From: Nitrospira sp.
Lineage (GTDB): Bacteria; Nitrospirota; Nitrospiria; Nitrospirales; Nitrospiraceae
DNA: 64,000 bases
Reading direction: 5' to 3'
Assembly: GCA_024760545.1 (NCBI GenBank)
Contig: CP060501.1
Location: 2,868,036-2,932,035, forward strand
Positions 26,409-34,777 of this stretch are shown here, piece by piece. Made by a program: the position numbers and the translations under genes. Numbering within the stretch: the stretch's first letter is position 1; each line of letters opens with the position of its first letter. The notes below the pieces were generated by a model. That model was not told the DNA's origin and made no database searches. It saw only the letters and a program-made list of their open reading frames with translations.

Positions 26409-27184
26409 AGGTTCTATGTATCGGAGACATTATGGGAGAGCCGGGCCGCCGGTCTGTCGCCCGGGTGGTGCCCCGCCTGATTGCGCAGCGCCAGATTGAT
26501 GCGGTCATCGCTAACGGTGAGAATGTTGCGGGGGGGTTCGGGATCACGCCGGATCTGGCCGAGGAACTCTTTGAAATGGGCATTTCGGTCATCACGACCG
26601 GAAACCACGCCTGGGATAAGAAAGAAGCGGTCGATTACTTCTCTCGCGAACCCCGCGTCTTGCGTCCCGCCAACTATCCGGCGGGAGTCCCGGGAAACGG
26701 TCACGTCGTCATTGAAACTGCCGGCGGGGAGCGGCTGGCGGTGCTGCAGCTGATGGGCCGGGTCTACATGCCGACGATCGATTGCCCATTTCAGGTGGCG
26801 AAACGTGAGCTCTCGCGGTTGAAGCGAGAGACATCGGCGATTATCGTCGATATGCATGCGGAAGCCACGTCTGAAAAAATGGCCATGGGGCATTATTTGG
26901 ATGGAGAGGTCGCGGCGGTCGTCGGCACGCATACGCACGTGCAAACGGCCGATGAGCAAATCCTCCCGAAGGGCACCGCATATATGACGGACATCGGAAT
27001 GACGGGGCCGCTCCATTCGGTGATCGGAGTGAAGAAAGAATTGGCGATCGATAAGTTTTTAACCGGCATGCCGAGACGTTTTGAAGTGGCCTCTGGACCG
27101 TCGGTGTTTTGCGCGGTGTTGCTCGAGCTCGATCCCCGCTTGGGCAAGGCGATCGCGTTTGAACGAATTCGCCTCATCGATTAG
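26405..27184 (+). CDS. ymdB: YmdB-type metallophosphoesterase
   Basis: A 259-residue calcineurin-like phosphoesterase of the TIGR00282/YmdB family, which hydrolyses 2',3'-cyclic nucleotides and affects biofilm and motility choice in Bacillus. Metal ligands are visible in LCIGDIMGEPGR, VIANGENVAGGFG, TTGNHAWDKKEA, IIVDMHAEATSEK and VVGTHTHVQTAD. It starts four bases before the end of rny (ATGA), the conserved rny-ymdB arrangement. Confidence 0.94.
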   Translation: MKVLCIGDIMGEPGRRSVARVVPRLIAQRQIDAVIANGENVAGGFGITPDLAEELFEMGISVITTGNHAWDKKEAVDYFSREPRVLRPANYPAGVPGNGHVVIETAGGERLAVLQLMGRVYMPTIDCPFQVAKRELSRLKRETSAIIVDMHAEATSEKMAMGHYLDGEVAAVVGTHTHVQTADEQILPKGTAYMTDIGMTGPLHSVIGVKKELAIDKFLTGMPRRFEVASGPSVFCAVLLELDPRLGKAIAFERIRLID

Positions 27185-27234
27185 GTTGGAACACTGAAAT
27201 AGGCTGGGGCCTGCATGTCTGCGGTGGCTCAGCT

Positions 27235-28659
27235 GTGATCATTGAGTACCTCGCGAGTGTCATAAGGAGAGGACTCACGAACACATACTCTCGCTCATCT
27301 CTATCATCTCCCGATGTCTCCTCGAGGCAGGTCCTCACCGTTTCGGAACTGAACGCCATGGTTCGGGCTTCCCTCGAAACTGACTTTCCCGAGGTGTGGC
27401 TCGAAGGGGAAATCTCGAATCTTCGCGCGCCGGGTTCCGGGCATGTGTACTGTACACTGAAGGATCAATCGAGTCAGGTTCGAGTAGTGCTCTTTCGTTC
27501 GGTCGCGATTCGTCTGCGGTTCGATTTGGAGGATGGATTGCATGTCGTTGTGCGGGGGCGGCTCTCTGTCTACGAGCCGCGCGGTGAGTACCAGGTCATT
27601 CTGGATCATCTTGAGCCCAAAGGGCGTGGCGCTCTCCAACTGGCGTTTGAGCAGCTGAAGCATCGTCTCGAGTCGGAGGGGCTCTTCGATGGGAAGCGCA
27701 AACGAGCATTACCGGTATTTCCTTGGACGGTCGGAATCGTGACCTCATTGACCGGAGCGGCGGTTCGAGACTTGATCACCGTGTTGCACCGTCGATGTCC
27801 CATCTTGAGGATTGTCATCGCGCCTGTGCAGGTACAGGGGGCCGGATCGGCTGAGCAAATCGCCTCAGCCATTCATGCGTTGAACAAACTGGGCTTTATC
27901 GATGTGATGATTGTGGGGCGAGGCGGTGGTTCGATGGAGGATCTGTGGAGCTTCAACGAAGAAGTCGTCGTACGAGCCATCGCTACGTCGCGGATTCCGA
28001 TCGTGTCGGCGGTTGGTCATGAGACGGACGTCACACTGGCAGATTTTGCGGCAGACGTACGGGCGCCGACGCCATCGGCTGCGGCTGAAACGGTTGCTCC
28101 CGTGTTAGCTGAGGTCGTAGCCTGCCTAAGCAGGCTCACCACCCAATGTCGGCAGGCTATAAGCTCGCAGTGCCTGGAACACAATCAGCGCCTTGACCTT
28201 CTGCTCGCCCATCTGGTGAATATCCGGTTCAGAATTCTCAAGGAAGCCCAACGTGTGGATGGTGCGGTGGCGGGCATGCGAGAAGCCGTGCGCGCCCAGC
28301 TGAAGGAAGCGATGGCGAGCGCGCAAGCATGGACCCACGTGCTGATGTCGAAGAGCCCTGCCATCCAAGTGCGCCGGGATATGGTGATCATTCCACAACT
28401 ACGATCGCGGTTGATGGGGGCGGTGAGCCATGGCCTGAAATGGAGGGCGCAGCAGGTCCATGCCTATCTCGGCAGATTGAACGGTTCGAGTCCGCTTGCC
28501 ATCCTAGATCGAGGCTATGGAATCCTCGAGACGGCGCAGGGGCGCCGGGTCATTCGGGATGCCCGGCAAGTCTCTGTTGGAGAAGAGATCCTGGCACGTT
28601 TGGCAAGGGGCCGGCTACGCTGTACCGTCGAGGAAGTGACGCCGGACCCGTCGGTTTAA
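27235..28659 (+). CDS. xseA: Exodeoxyribonuclease VII large subunit
   Basis: A 474-residue catalytic subunit of exonuclease VII, which degrades single-stranded DNA. Residues ~30-130 form the OB fold (LTVSELNAMVRASLETDFPE, VWLEGEISNLRAPGSGHVYCTLKD). Residues ~135-460 hold the conserved core (FPWTVGIVTSLTGAAVRDLI, DVMIVGRGGGSMEDLWSFNEE, VSAVGHETDVTLADFAAD) and a long coiled coil, ending in LARGRLRCTVEEV. The exact start is uncertain: the region before SSRQVLTVSEL is not conserved, and GTG at 27235 or a later codon could be used. xseB follows 55 bases later. Confidence 0.95.
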   Translation: MIIEYLASVIRRGLTNTYSRSSLSSPDVSSRQVLTVSELNAMVRASLETDFPEVWLEGEISNLRAPGSGHVYCTLKDQSSQVRVVLFRSVAIRLRFDLEDGLHVVVRGRLSVYEPRGEYQVILDHLEPKGRGALQLAFEQLKHRLESEGLFDGKRKRALPVFPWTVGIVTSLTGAAVRDLITVLHRRCPILRIVIAPVQVQGAGSAEQIASAIHALNKLGFIDVMIVGRGGGSMEDLWSFNEEVVVRAIATSRIPIVSAVGHETDVTLADFAADVRAPTPSAAAETVAPVLAEVVACLSRLTTQCRQAISSQCLEHNQRLDLLLAHLVNIRFRILKEAQRVDGAVAGMREAVRAQLKEAMASAQAWTHVLMSKSPAIQVRRDMVIIPQLRSRLMGAVSHGLKWRAQQVHAYLGRLNGSSPLAILDRGYGILETAQGRRVIRDARQVSVGEEILARLARGRLRCTVEEVTPDPSV

Positions 28660-28684
28660 AAGCGAACCAAGACCTCGTTATAAT
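28655..28684 (+). promoter_or_regulatory. Probable promoter of xseB
   Basis: TTTAAA (28655-28660, overlapping the xseA stop), an 18-base spacer and a perfect TATAAT (28679-28684). It lies 30 bases upstream of the xseB GTG, so xseB, tlyA and the epimerase gene could be expressed independently of xseA. Confidence 0.5.
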
Positions 28685-28714
28685 GGCCCTCGTTGCTGCG
28701 TAAAGGAGAGCATT

Positions 28715-28972
28715 GTGGCTGGAGTGAAATTTGAACAAGCGATGGCCAGACTGGAAGCCATCGTGGGTGAATTAGAGAAGGGAGATCTGCCGCTGGATGA
28801 ATCGCTGAGGATTTTTGAGGAAGGCATCCGGCTGTCCAAGAATTGTCTGAAAGTATTGGAAGACGCCGAACGGAAAGTAGAGGTTCTCGTTCAGGACAAG
28901 AATGGAAAGAAGCAGTTGCGCGCCTTCACGTCCGATGACATCGACCTACAGAGTTCCGCAGAGGATTCATAA
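28715..28972 (+). CDS. xseB: Exodeoxyribonuclease VII small subunit
   Basis: An 85-residue helical hairpin with the family motif FEQAMARLEAIVGELEKGDL, PLDESLRIFEEGIRLSKNC and LEDAERKVEVLV. Several copies bind each XseA. It starts at a GTG preceded by AAAGGAGAG. The last ~12 residues (DDIDLQSSAEDS) are an acidic tail. Confidence 0.95.
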   Translation: MAGVKFEQAMARLEAIVGELEKGDLPLDESLRIFEEGIRLSKNCLKVLEDAERKVEVLVQDKNGKKQLRAFTSDDIDLQSSAEDS

Positions 28973-29026
28973 CCGGTCGATCGTCTGATCACCGTTTGGT
29001 TCTCATTCGCTCCCCTTTTCAATTCG

Positions 29027-29797
29027 ATGGGTACGAAAGCACGACTCGAGAAAGATCGTTGTGACCATGTGCTGGCGGCCCAGGGATTGGTGCAGAGCCG
29101 GGATGCCGCAGCCCGCATCATTCTTGCCGGAAAAGTCAAAAGCAACGGCGTGATCGTCGATAAGCCGTCCAGAATGATTCCTGTCGATGCGTCCATTGAG
29201 ATTACCGGAGAGAGTACGCCGTTTGTCAGCCGAGGCGGTGAAAAACTGACGGCAGCGCTGGATTCCTATTCGATCGTCCCTCAGGGCATGATCTGTCTCG
29301 ATGTCGGATGCTCGACCGGCGGGTTCACCGACTGCTTGCTGAAGAGAGGGGCTGCAAGGGTGTATGCCGTTGATGTCGGCTATGGTCAGTTCGATTGGCG
29401 ACTTCGGCATGACCCGCGCGTCGTGTTGATTGAGCGAACCAACATTCGCTACATCGCGCGCTCTGCCATACCGGAACCGGTTGACCTAGTCGTCGTGGAT
29501 GTTTCCTTTATCTCTCTGACGAAAGTCCTTCCGCCCATCACTCAATTTCTGCGATCGCAAGCCAGAATCATCGCCTTGATCAAACCGCAGTTTGAAGTGG
29601 GGAAGGGCCAGGTGGGTCGAGGCGGCGTCGTACGCGATGAGACCCAGCGAACGGAGGCCGCCCAGAGAGTCGTACGGTTCGCGATGGAAATGGGATTACG
29701 GCCGGTGGGGACTATGGCGTCTCCGATCAAGGGGAAAAAGGGAAACCAGGAAATATTAGCAATCTTTGAGTACAACGCCCCGTTTCATGGTATGTAA
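29027..29797 (+). CDS. tlyA: TlyA family rRNA 2'-O-methyltransferase
   Basis: A 256-residue protein. Residues ~6-65 form an S4 RNA-binding domain (RCDHVLAAQGLVQSRDAAAR, ILAGKVKSNG). Residues ~78-250 form an FtsJ-like SAM methyltransferase: CLDVGCSTGGFTDCLLKRGA is the SAM site, followed by VYAVDVGYGQFDWRLR, VVVDVSFISLTKVLP and ALIKPQFEVGKGQVGRGGVV. Such proteins methylate cytidines in 16S and 23S rRNA and were first annotated as hemolysins. It lies in the xse operon neighbourhood, 54 bases after xseB. Confidence 0.93.
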   Translation: MGTKARLEKDRCDHVLAAQGLVQSRDAAARIILAGKVKSNGVIVDKPSRMIPVDASIEITGESTPFVSRGGEKLTAALDSYSIVPQGMICLDVGCSTGGFTDCLLKRGAARVYAVDVGYGQFDWRLRHDPRVVLIERTNIRYIARSAIPEPVDLVVVDVSFISLTKVLPPITQFLRSQARIIALIKPQFEVGKGQVGRGGVVRDETQRTEAAQRVVRFAMEMGLRPVGTMASPIKGKKGNQEILAIFEYNAPFHGM

Positions 29798-29838
29798 GGT
29801 GTGTCGCAATTGCCGAGACAGATCAATCAGGAGGGCCA

Positions 29839-30759
29839 ATGAAAGTACTCGTGACGGGCGGCGCAGGGTTTATCGGGTCTCATGTGGTGGATCGACTGGT
29901 CGAAGAGGGACATCAAGTCGTCATCGTCGACAATTTGTCCACCGGAAAACGCAAGAACGTCAACCGCGCGGCGAGTCTGTATAAGACCGACATTACCAGC
30001 GGGCGTCTTGAACGGGTCTTTCGCAATGAACGGCCCAACATTGTTCTGCATCTCGCCGCCCAGATCAGTGTGCGCAACTCGGTGGCCGATCCGGTGTTTG
30101 ATGCGCAGGTCAATGTCCTGGGAACCATGAACGTGTTGCAGCAAGCCGTTCGGTACGGATGCCGAAAGGTCGTGTTCTCCTCGTCCGGCGGTGCGATTTA
30201 TGGTGAACAGGAAACATTCCCAGCCTCTGAGTCCCACGTGAATAACCCGCTGTCACCCTATGGGATCAGCAAACTGTGCGGTGAGCATTATCTGTCCTAC
30301 TTTCAACGCACAAGCGGCATTCCAGTGGTCAGTTTACGGTACGCCAATGTGTATGGACCGCGGCAGGATCCCGAGGGAGAAGCCGGCGTCGTTGCGATCT
30401 TCATTCAGAAGATGTTGAACAATGAGCAACCCATCATTAATGGAAATGGCCGTCAAACGCGAGACTTCGTGTTCGTCGATGATATCGCTGAAGCGAACCT
30501 GGCCGCCATGGGTCAGGACGCGCATGGGGTCTACAATGTCGGCACAGGGACCGAGACATCCGTGAACGAGCTGTTCCGCGTGCTTGCCGATCTCACCGGT
30601 TCCGGTGCCAAGGAAGTCCATGGGCCGGCCAAGCCGGGTGAGCAGCTGCGAAGCGTGATCGATCCATCCAGGATCAAACAGGAATTAGGATGGGAGGTCA
30701 AAGTGGATCTCGCCGACGGGCTCAAGCAGACAGTCGAATTCTTCCTGGGGAAAAAGTAG
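29839..30759 (+). CDS. NAD-dependent sugar epimerase/dehydratase (UDP-glucose 4-epimerase type)
   Basis: A 306-residue extended short-chain dehydrogenase. It starts MKVLVTGGAGFIGSHVVDRL (NAD-binding TGxxGxxG), then IVDNLSTGKRKNVN, HLAAQISVRNSV, VVFSSSGGAIYGEQ with the catalytic Ser, and YGISKLCGEHY with the YxxxK pair. GalE-like specificity is suggested by NLSTGKRxN and by RYANVYGPRQDPEGEAGVV, a variant common in archaeal-type and Nitrospira-type GalE. The substrate is probably a UDP-hexose for cell-surface glycans. AGGAGG precedes the ATG. Confidence 0.88.
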   Translation: MKVLVTGGAGFIGSHVVDRLVEEGHQVVIVDNLSTGKRKNVNRAASLYKTDITSGRLERVFRNERPNIVLHLAAQISVRNSVADPVFDAQVNVLGTMNVLQQAVRYGCRKVVFSSSGGAIYGEQETFPASESHVNNPLSPYGISKLCGEHYLSYFQRTSGIPVVSLRYANVYGPRQDPEGEAGVVAIFIQKMLNNEQPIINGNGRQTRDFVFVDDIAEANLAAMGQDAHGVYNVGTGTETSVNELFRVLADLTGSGAKEVHGPAKPGEQLRSVIDPSRIKQELGWEVKVDLADGLKQTVEFFLGKK

Positions 30760-30847
30760 GCGGCGCTTCTGCCACCCATCACCTCTGTCTCGGGAGAGTA
30801 ACGAGGCCGTCGGGTGCTGACTTTAACTGTGCCAAGATCCGGCTGAA

Positions 30848-31168
30848 TCAGTATCGAGGAACGGACCCATCGACTTGAACAGACCAGGCATCGATCCCAC
30901 CGACCAAGTTCTTGACGTTGGAAAATCCCTGCTGAAGAAGAAATCCTGTCGCGTCGCCGCTCCTCATCCCGTGGTGGCAGTACGCGATAATTTCGGCATT
31001 CTTGTCCAATTTTGACATTGAGTTGGGCAAGGTCCCAAGTGGAATCAGGATGGAATTGTCCAGCTTGGCGAGCTGATTCTCCCAAGGCTCTCGGACATCC
31101 AAGAGTATCAGCTTATCTCCATTATCGATTCGGGCCTTCAATTCCTGGGGGGTAATGGCAAAGTTCAT
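30848..31168 (-). CDS. Rhodanese-like domain protein (cytoplasmic)
   Basis: A 106-residue single-domain rhodanese without signal peptide. It has FAITPQELKARIDNGDKLIL, LLDVREPWENQLAKL and the active-site loop IIAYCHHGMRSG, whose cysteine carries the persulfide. It ends with NLVGGIDAWSVQVD. GAGGAGG lies seven bases before the ATG. It is convergent with the epimerase gene. Such proteins move sulfane sulfur; the partner is not apparent. Confidence 0.92.
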   Translation of the reverse strand: MNFAITPQELKARIDNGDKLILLDVREPWENQLAKLDNSILIPLGTLPNSMSKLDKNAEIIAYCHHGMRSGDATGFLLQQGFSNVKNLVGGIDAWSVQVDGSVPRY

Positions 31169-31280
31169 GTCACGTCCTCCTCATGGCTGGAGCGAATCAT
31201 AAGCGACCGGAGAAAAGGCTGTCAAATGCGGCTTGTCACTCAGGCATGCCGGATGTCCTGCGTGTCGCAACTTCCGTAAC

Positions 31281-31970
31281 TCAGGCCGTTTCGAACTGCC
31301 ATCGCCCTCGTCGATCGGGAAGCGTGAGCGCCTGATCGAGATGGTCGATGAAGTCTGCCCGTGGAATCTCTTCCGCGCCGAACCGCATGACATGAGGCGA
31401 AGATTGCTGGCAGTCGATGAGCTGAAAATCCCAGTCCCGGAGCTGTTGTACGAGCCTAACCAGCGCCACCTTTGACGCATCGTCGACGATGGTGAACATC
31501 GACTCGGCAAAGAATGCGCCACCGAGCGCCACACCGTAGAGGCCGCCGACCAAACATTCACCGTGCCATGTTTCAACGGAATGGGCAAAGCCGAGTTCGT
31601 GCAGCTGCGTGTAGGCGTCCAGCATGTCACTGGTGATCCACGTCCCGCCACCGGGATATTGAGGGCGCGGTCCCGCGCACTGTTCCATGACCTTCCGAAA
31701 GCTGGTATCGAGGGTGACCGTAAAGACGCTCCGACGAAGGCTTCGGTTGAGACTGCGTGGGACATGAAGATGTGTGGGGAATAACACGGCGCGGGGGTCC
31801 GGCGACCACCACAGAATCGGTTCGTCTTGGTTGTACCAGGGGAAAATACCCTGCCGGTACGCTTCGAGGAGCCGGTCAGGGCGGAGATCACCCCCCACGG
31901 CCAGCAGGCCTTCTGGGGATGCCTGATTGACCGGCGGAAAACGAAGATCGTGCTGTTTCAAACGGAACAT
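31281..31970 (-). CDS. aat: Leucyl/phenylalanyl-tRNA-protein transferase
   Basis: Aat adds Leu or Phe to N-terminal Arg/Lys of proteins, marking them for ClpSA degradation. The 229-residue product has the family landmarks: FPPVNQASPEGLLAVGGDL, AYRQGIFPWYNQDEPILWWS, PRAVLFPTHLHVPRSL, GTWITSDMLDAYTQLHELGF, AHSVETWHGECLVGGLYGVA, FFAESMFT and FQLIDCQQSSPHVMRFGAEEIPR. The ATG at 31970 gives the standard N-terminus; a longer frame adds 21 unconserved residues. ClpS is not in the window. Confidence 0.95.
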   Translation of the reverse strand: MFRLKQHDLRFPPVNQASPEGLLAVGGDLRPDRLLEAYRQGIFPWYNQDEPILWWSPDPRAVLFPTHLHVPRSLNRSLRRSVFTVTLDTSFRKVMEQCAGPRPQYPGGGTWITSDMLDAYTQLHELGFAHSVETWHGECLVGGLYGVALGGAFFAESMFTIVDDASKVALVRLVQQLRDWDFQLIDCQQSSPHVMRFGAEEIPRADFIDHLDQALTLPDRRGRWQFETA

Positions 31971-32033
31971 CGTCACGTACGATACGTGAAGCGACGCAAG
32001 ACGACGCTGTCCGAAGCAAGATGAATTGGGCAA

Positions 32034-33740
32034 TCACTCTTGGGGTTTCTCGGCCGCCGCCAGGATGGGCCGGAACATCGGATCCGCATCGAGCACCGCC
32101 TTTAGTAATTCGCTGTGGAGAAAATAGCGCCAGACCTCATCGTCTTTGTCCGGTATTTCGTCAAACCAATGCTTGGCCTCGGTCAGGTGCCGTAACATTT
32201 GTCCCTTGTCCCCATAGTCCGGCATAAAAATCATGCTGTAGGCCATCGTGTATTCCGAGAGAAACTTATCGATCGGCAACTCGGCGATGGCCGACGCCGC
32301 ACGAGCGTCTTCGTATGCCCGGACACTGTTGGGATCGTGCAACACCCGATTCCAAGCCACTTTGTTGATACGGGACCAAGCCAGCTGAACAAGCGCCTCG
32401 GCTTTGGGTGTTTTTCGGTCAGCCGGAATATCGTTGACCAAGGATTCGAACGTGTCGATCATCGGACCTTGATCGTTGTTCCACCGATACGCCATCCCGA
32501 GCCGGAAGCGGTTATCCAACTGTTCAGGATGGGTTCGAGCGAGGGTTTCCAACGCGGGCAACAGCCGGTAGAGAAAGTCTGCCGGGGTCGGTTGCGAGAA
32601 TCCACCCATCTCCATTGCGTTCGAGAGATCCAGGCGGCCGGCGGCTGCATAGATATTCCAATAAAACTCGCCGACGGTCAGGGAGAGCGCCGGATCCTTG
32701 ACGGTCAGTTTGTGATTCTGGGCGGCTTCGCGAAGCAAGACGGCATAGAGATTTTTGGTCAGGACCATCAGGGCGTCCACCTGATTCGGGTCGATGATCA
32801 GGATGCGATTGAGCATGGCGACTCGATCGCGCAATTCGGGAAACGTTGCAGCGCGAGCTGCCGCTGCCGTCAGCGTTCCAGGCTGATCGTCGGGGCCCCA
32901 CCAGGTAATGGACTCGGGAAGGGGACGGCTCAGTTCGGTCGTGAACGGGATCTTTTCGGCAACCATGCCTGGCGCTTCGGGCCTGGAGTCCAGGGGAAGA
33001 TGGGAGACAGCGGTGTCTTGCGGGAAACCGTGTTTTCTGAGTCCAGTGAAGACCACCCATCGAGTCGTGATGGATTTCACTGCGCGTCGCTCCCGTTTGA
33101 TCGTATTCGTCCAGTGGACGATGCCCGGTCCGTACGTAACCGGCGATGCCAGTGGGTCGTGATAGTGGACGGTTAGATCAACCACAGTGGTCGGGACGCT
33201 GATGACTTTTCCATTCGGCTTCAGTCGGAAGGATCCATTCGGGATCGAGCGGCTGTTTGTCACAGTAAGATGAAGACCCGTTCCGGGAGGTGAGACCCCA
33301 AGAGCATCCATCACAAAGGCAGAGGCTTGAGTACGGGGCAACTCGTCTCCATAAAACGCCAGAGGGCCCGTGCTTGGCCAGAGGACGTTCAATCCAACAT
33401 CAGACCGTTTCAAGATCGGTGCATGGCCGGCAGTCAGTGCCTGCCAACAACCGTCGTGCGAGGGATCGGCTACAGGGGAGTTCTTGGGGCCGGCCGACGG
33501 AACCGTCACGAATTTATACTGGCACGCGAAGTCCAGTTGTCCGGCCGTGATCCTGTCGCCTTTGGCGATGGCCTCGGTATAACGAAGGGCCGTGTCTATG
33601 GCGGCCTTGTGGGTGGTTCTGTGCTCCTTCGCCATTGGAGGAAGATTGGATACCGCAGCGGCAAGGTCCGGCGCAGTTGCAGCGAAAACCGTGAGCAGTC
33701 CCGAGAGGATCAAGATTCCATAGAGTGTGCGCATATTCAT
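32034..33740 (-). CDS. Exported TPR-like protein of unknown function
   Basis: A 568-residue protein that I do not recognise. A signal peptide is clear (LYGILILSGLLTVFAATA, cleavage near DLAAA). Residues ~30-270 are mostly strands with a conserved-looking CQYKFV/CWQALTAG pair of cysteines. Residues ~290-560 are helical, with LNRILIIDPNQVDALMVLTK and similar TPR-type segments. It follows the ECF sigma/anti-sigma pair on the same strand, 28 bases after the anti-sigma stop, so it may belong to the sigma regulon or respond to envelope stress. That link is inference from order only. Confidence 0.6.
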   Translation of the reverse strand: MNMRTLYGILILSGLLTVFAATAPDLAAAVSNLPPMAKEHRTTHKAAIDTALRYTEAIAKGDRITAGQLDFACQYKFVTVPSAGPKNSPVADPSHDGCWQALTAGHAPILKRSDVGLNVLWPSTGPLAFYGDELPRTQASAFVMDALGVSPPGTGLHLTVTNSRSIPNGSFRLKPNGKVISVPTTVVDLTVHYHDPLASPVTYGPGIVHWTNTIKRERRAVKSITTRWVVFTGLRKHGFPQDTAVSHLPLDSRPEAPGMVAEKIPFTTELSRPLPESITWWGPDDQPGTLTAAAARAATFPELRDRVAMLNRILIIDPNQVDALMVLTKNLYAVLLREAAQNHKLTVKDPALSLTVGEFYWNIYAAAGRLDLSNAMEMGGFSQPTPADFLYRLLPALETLARTHPEQLDNRFRLGMAYRWNNDQGPMIDTFESLVNDIPADRKTPKAEALVQLAWSRINKVAWNRVLHDPNSVRAYEDARAASAIAELPIDKFLSEYTMAYSMIFMPDYGDKGQMLRHLTEAKHWFDEIPDKDDEVWRYFLHSELLKAVLDADPMFRPILAAAEKPQE

Positions 33741-33768
33741 GACGAAAAAGAAAATGAGGTGTTATAGG

Positions 33769-34074
33769 TTACCGTGTTTGGGCGGTTTGAAGGATCTTTC
33801 GGCGCATGAACGCCCGTTCGGCCGTTGATAAAGTTGGGACCTGGCTCCGGCGACAGAGCGACACGATCTGACGCAACGACGCGACAAAGGTCTCACAATT
33901 CGAACAGGCCCCCAGATGCCGGCGAATTTCCCGGCAAATACTCCCGGAAAGTTCGTCATCGATATAGGCGGACAGCTTGCGAAGGATATTCAAGCACCGG
34001 CTTTTCCCGTGATCGTGCCGGTGCCGAGTCGCTGCGGAATGTTGTTGCCTCCCATACGCGCTACGTTTGGCCAT
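33769..34074 (-). CDS. Putative anti-sigma factor (zinc-finger, zf-HC2 type)
   Basis: A 101-residue protein with CLNILRKLSAYIDDELSG followed by CREIRRHLGACSNCETFVA. That is the H-x3-C-x2-C motif of ZAS-type anti-sigma domains. No membrane helix is present, so it would be a soluble regulator that binds the sigma factor encoded just upstream (26 bases away). The ATG at 34074 has GGAGG nine bases upstream, which favours it over the GTG at 34092. Its C-terminus (RRKILQTAQTR) is basic. Confidence 0.85.
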   Translation of the reverse strand: MAKRSAYGRQQHSAATRHRHDHGKSRCLNILRKLSAYIDDELSGSICREIRRHLGACSNCETFVASLRQIVSLCRRSQVPTLSTAERAFMRRKILQTAQTR

Positions 34075-34100
34075 AGAGAGCGTGTCCTCCACAAGCTAAG

Positions 34101-34715
34101 TCAGTCGTGTTCATGGTCGGTGAACGCCTCATCAAGACCCCGCGCGCTGAGTTGACGGCGCACAAACAGTCGCGCTCGGTGCAGGCGTGATTTGACCGCG
34201 CGTTCATTCAAGCCCATGATGGTCCCTACTTCTTTTGCGCTCAGCCCTTCCATATCACGAAGCACCAAGACCATTTTGTACTTCTTCGGCAACTGGCTGA
34301 TCGCGGCATTAAGGGCCTGCCGTAATTGCTTATTCTGGAGCGCTTCTTCGGGACTGAACCCATCGATCGGGATCTGCAGGCGAAACTCTCCATCGGATGT
34401 GGGGATGAATTCCTCGAGCGACAGCTCCCGTTCCGGGGCCCCTTTTCGTTTTCGCCGCATGCGCAAGCACGCCCGTGAGGCGATGGTATACAGCCATGTC
34501 GAAATCTGCGCCTCACCACGGAATCTGTCGAAGCCTCGATAGGCATTTAAAAACGTCTCCTGCACCAAATCCTTTGCGGCTTCCGGTTCGCCGCACAGTC
34601 GGTGAGCGAAGCGATATATCAGGTCTACATGATCTCTGTATAGAGTATCAAAAGTCTTTGCATTTCGGGAAGGAAGCGAGGCCGGCGGACGGCGAGTGGT
34701 GGAAGATGCGCCCAT
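34101..34715 (-). CDS. ECF-type RNA polymerase sigma factor
   Basis: A 204-residue sigma factor of the RpoE class. Region 2 is at residues ~20-95 (LYRDHVDLIYRFAHRLCG, DLVQETFLNAYRGFDRFRGE, ISTWLYTIASRACL). Region 4 is at ~135-195 (ALNAAISQLPKKYKMVLVLR, EGLSAKEVGTIMGLNERAVK, SRLHRARLFVRRQL). The linker between them is about 45 residues. It is followed by a zf-HC2 anti-sigma gene, the usual pairing. The signal sensed is unknown. Confidence 0.93.
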   Translation of the reverse strand: MGASSTTRRPPASLPSRNAKTFDTLYRDHVDLIYRFAHRLCGEPEAAKDLVQETFLNAYRGFDRFRGEAQISTWLYTIASRACLRMRRKRKGAPERELSLEEFIPTSDGEFRLQIPIDGFSPEEALQNKQLRQALNAAISQLPKKYKMVLVLRDMEGLSAKEVGTIMGLNERAVKSRLHRARLFVRRQLSARGLDEAFTDHEHD

Positions 34716-34777
34716 AAGCAGCGCAGTCTACGGGGGGATGGAAAAGAGAGTCAAGACGAAGACGGGAAACTGAAGAA

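Noticed and set aside
32199-33176. 325-codon plus-strand frame
   Set aside because: Antisense to the exported TPR-like protein, which has a signal peptide and consistent helices.
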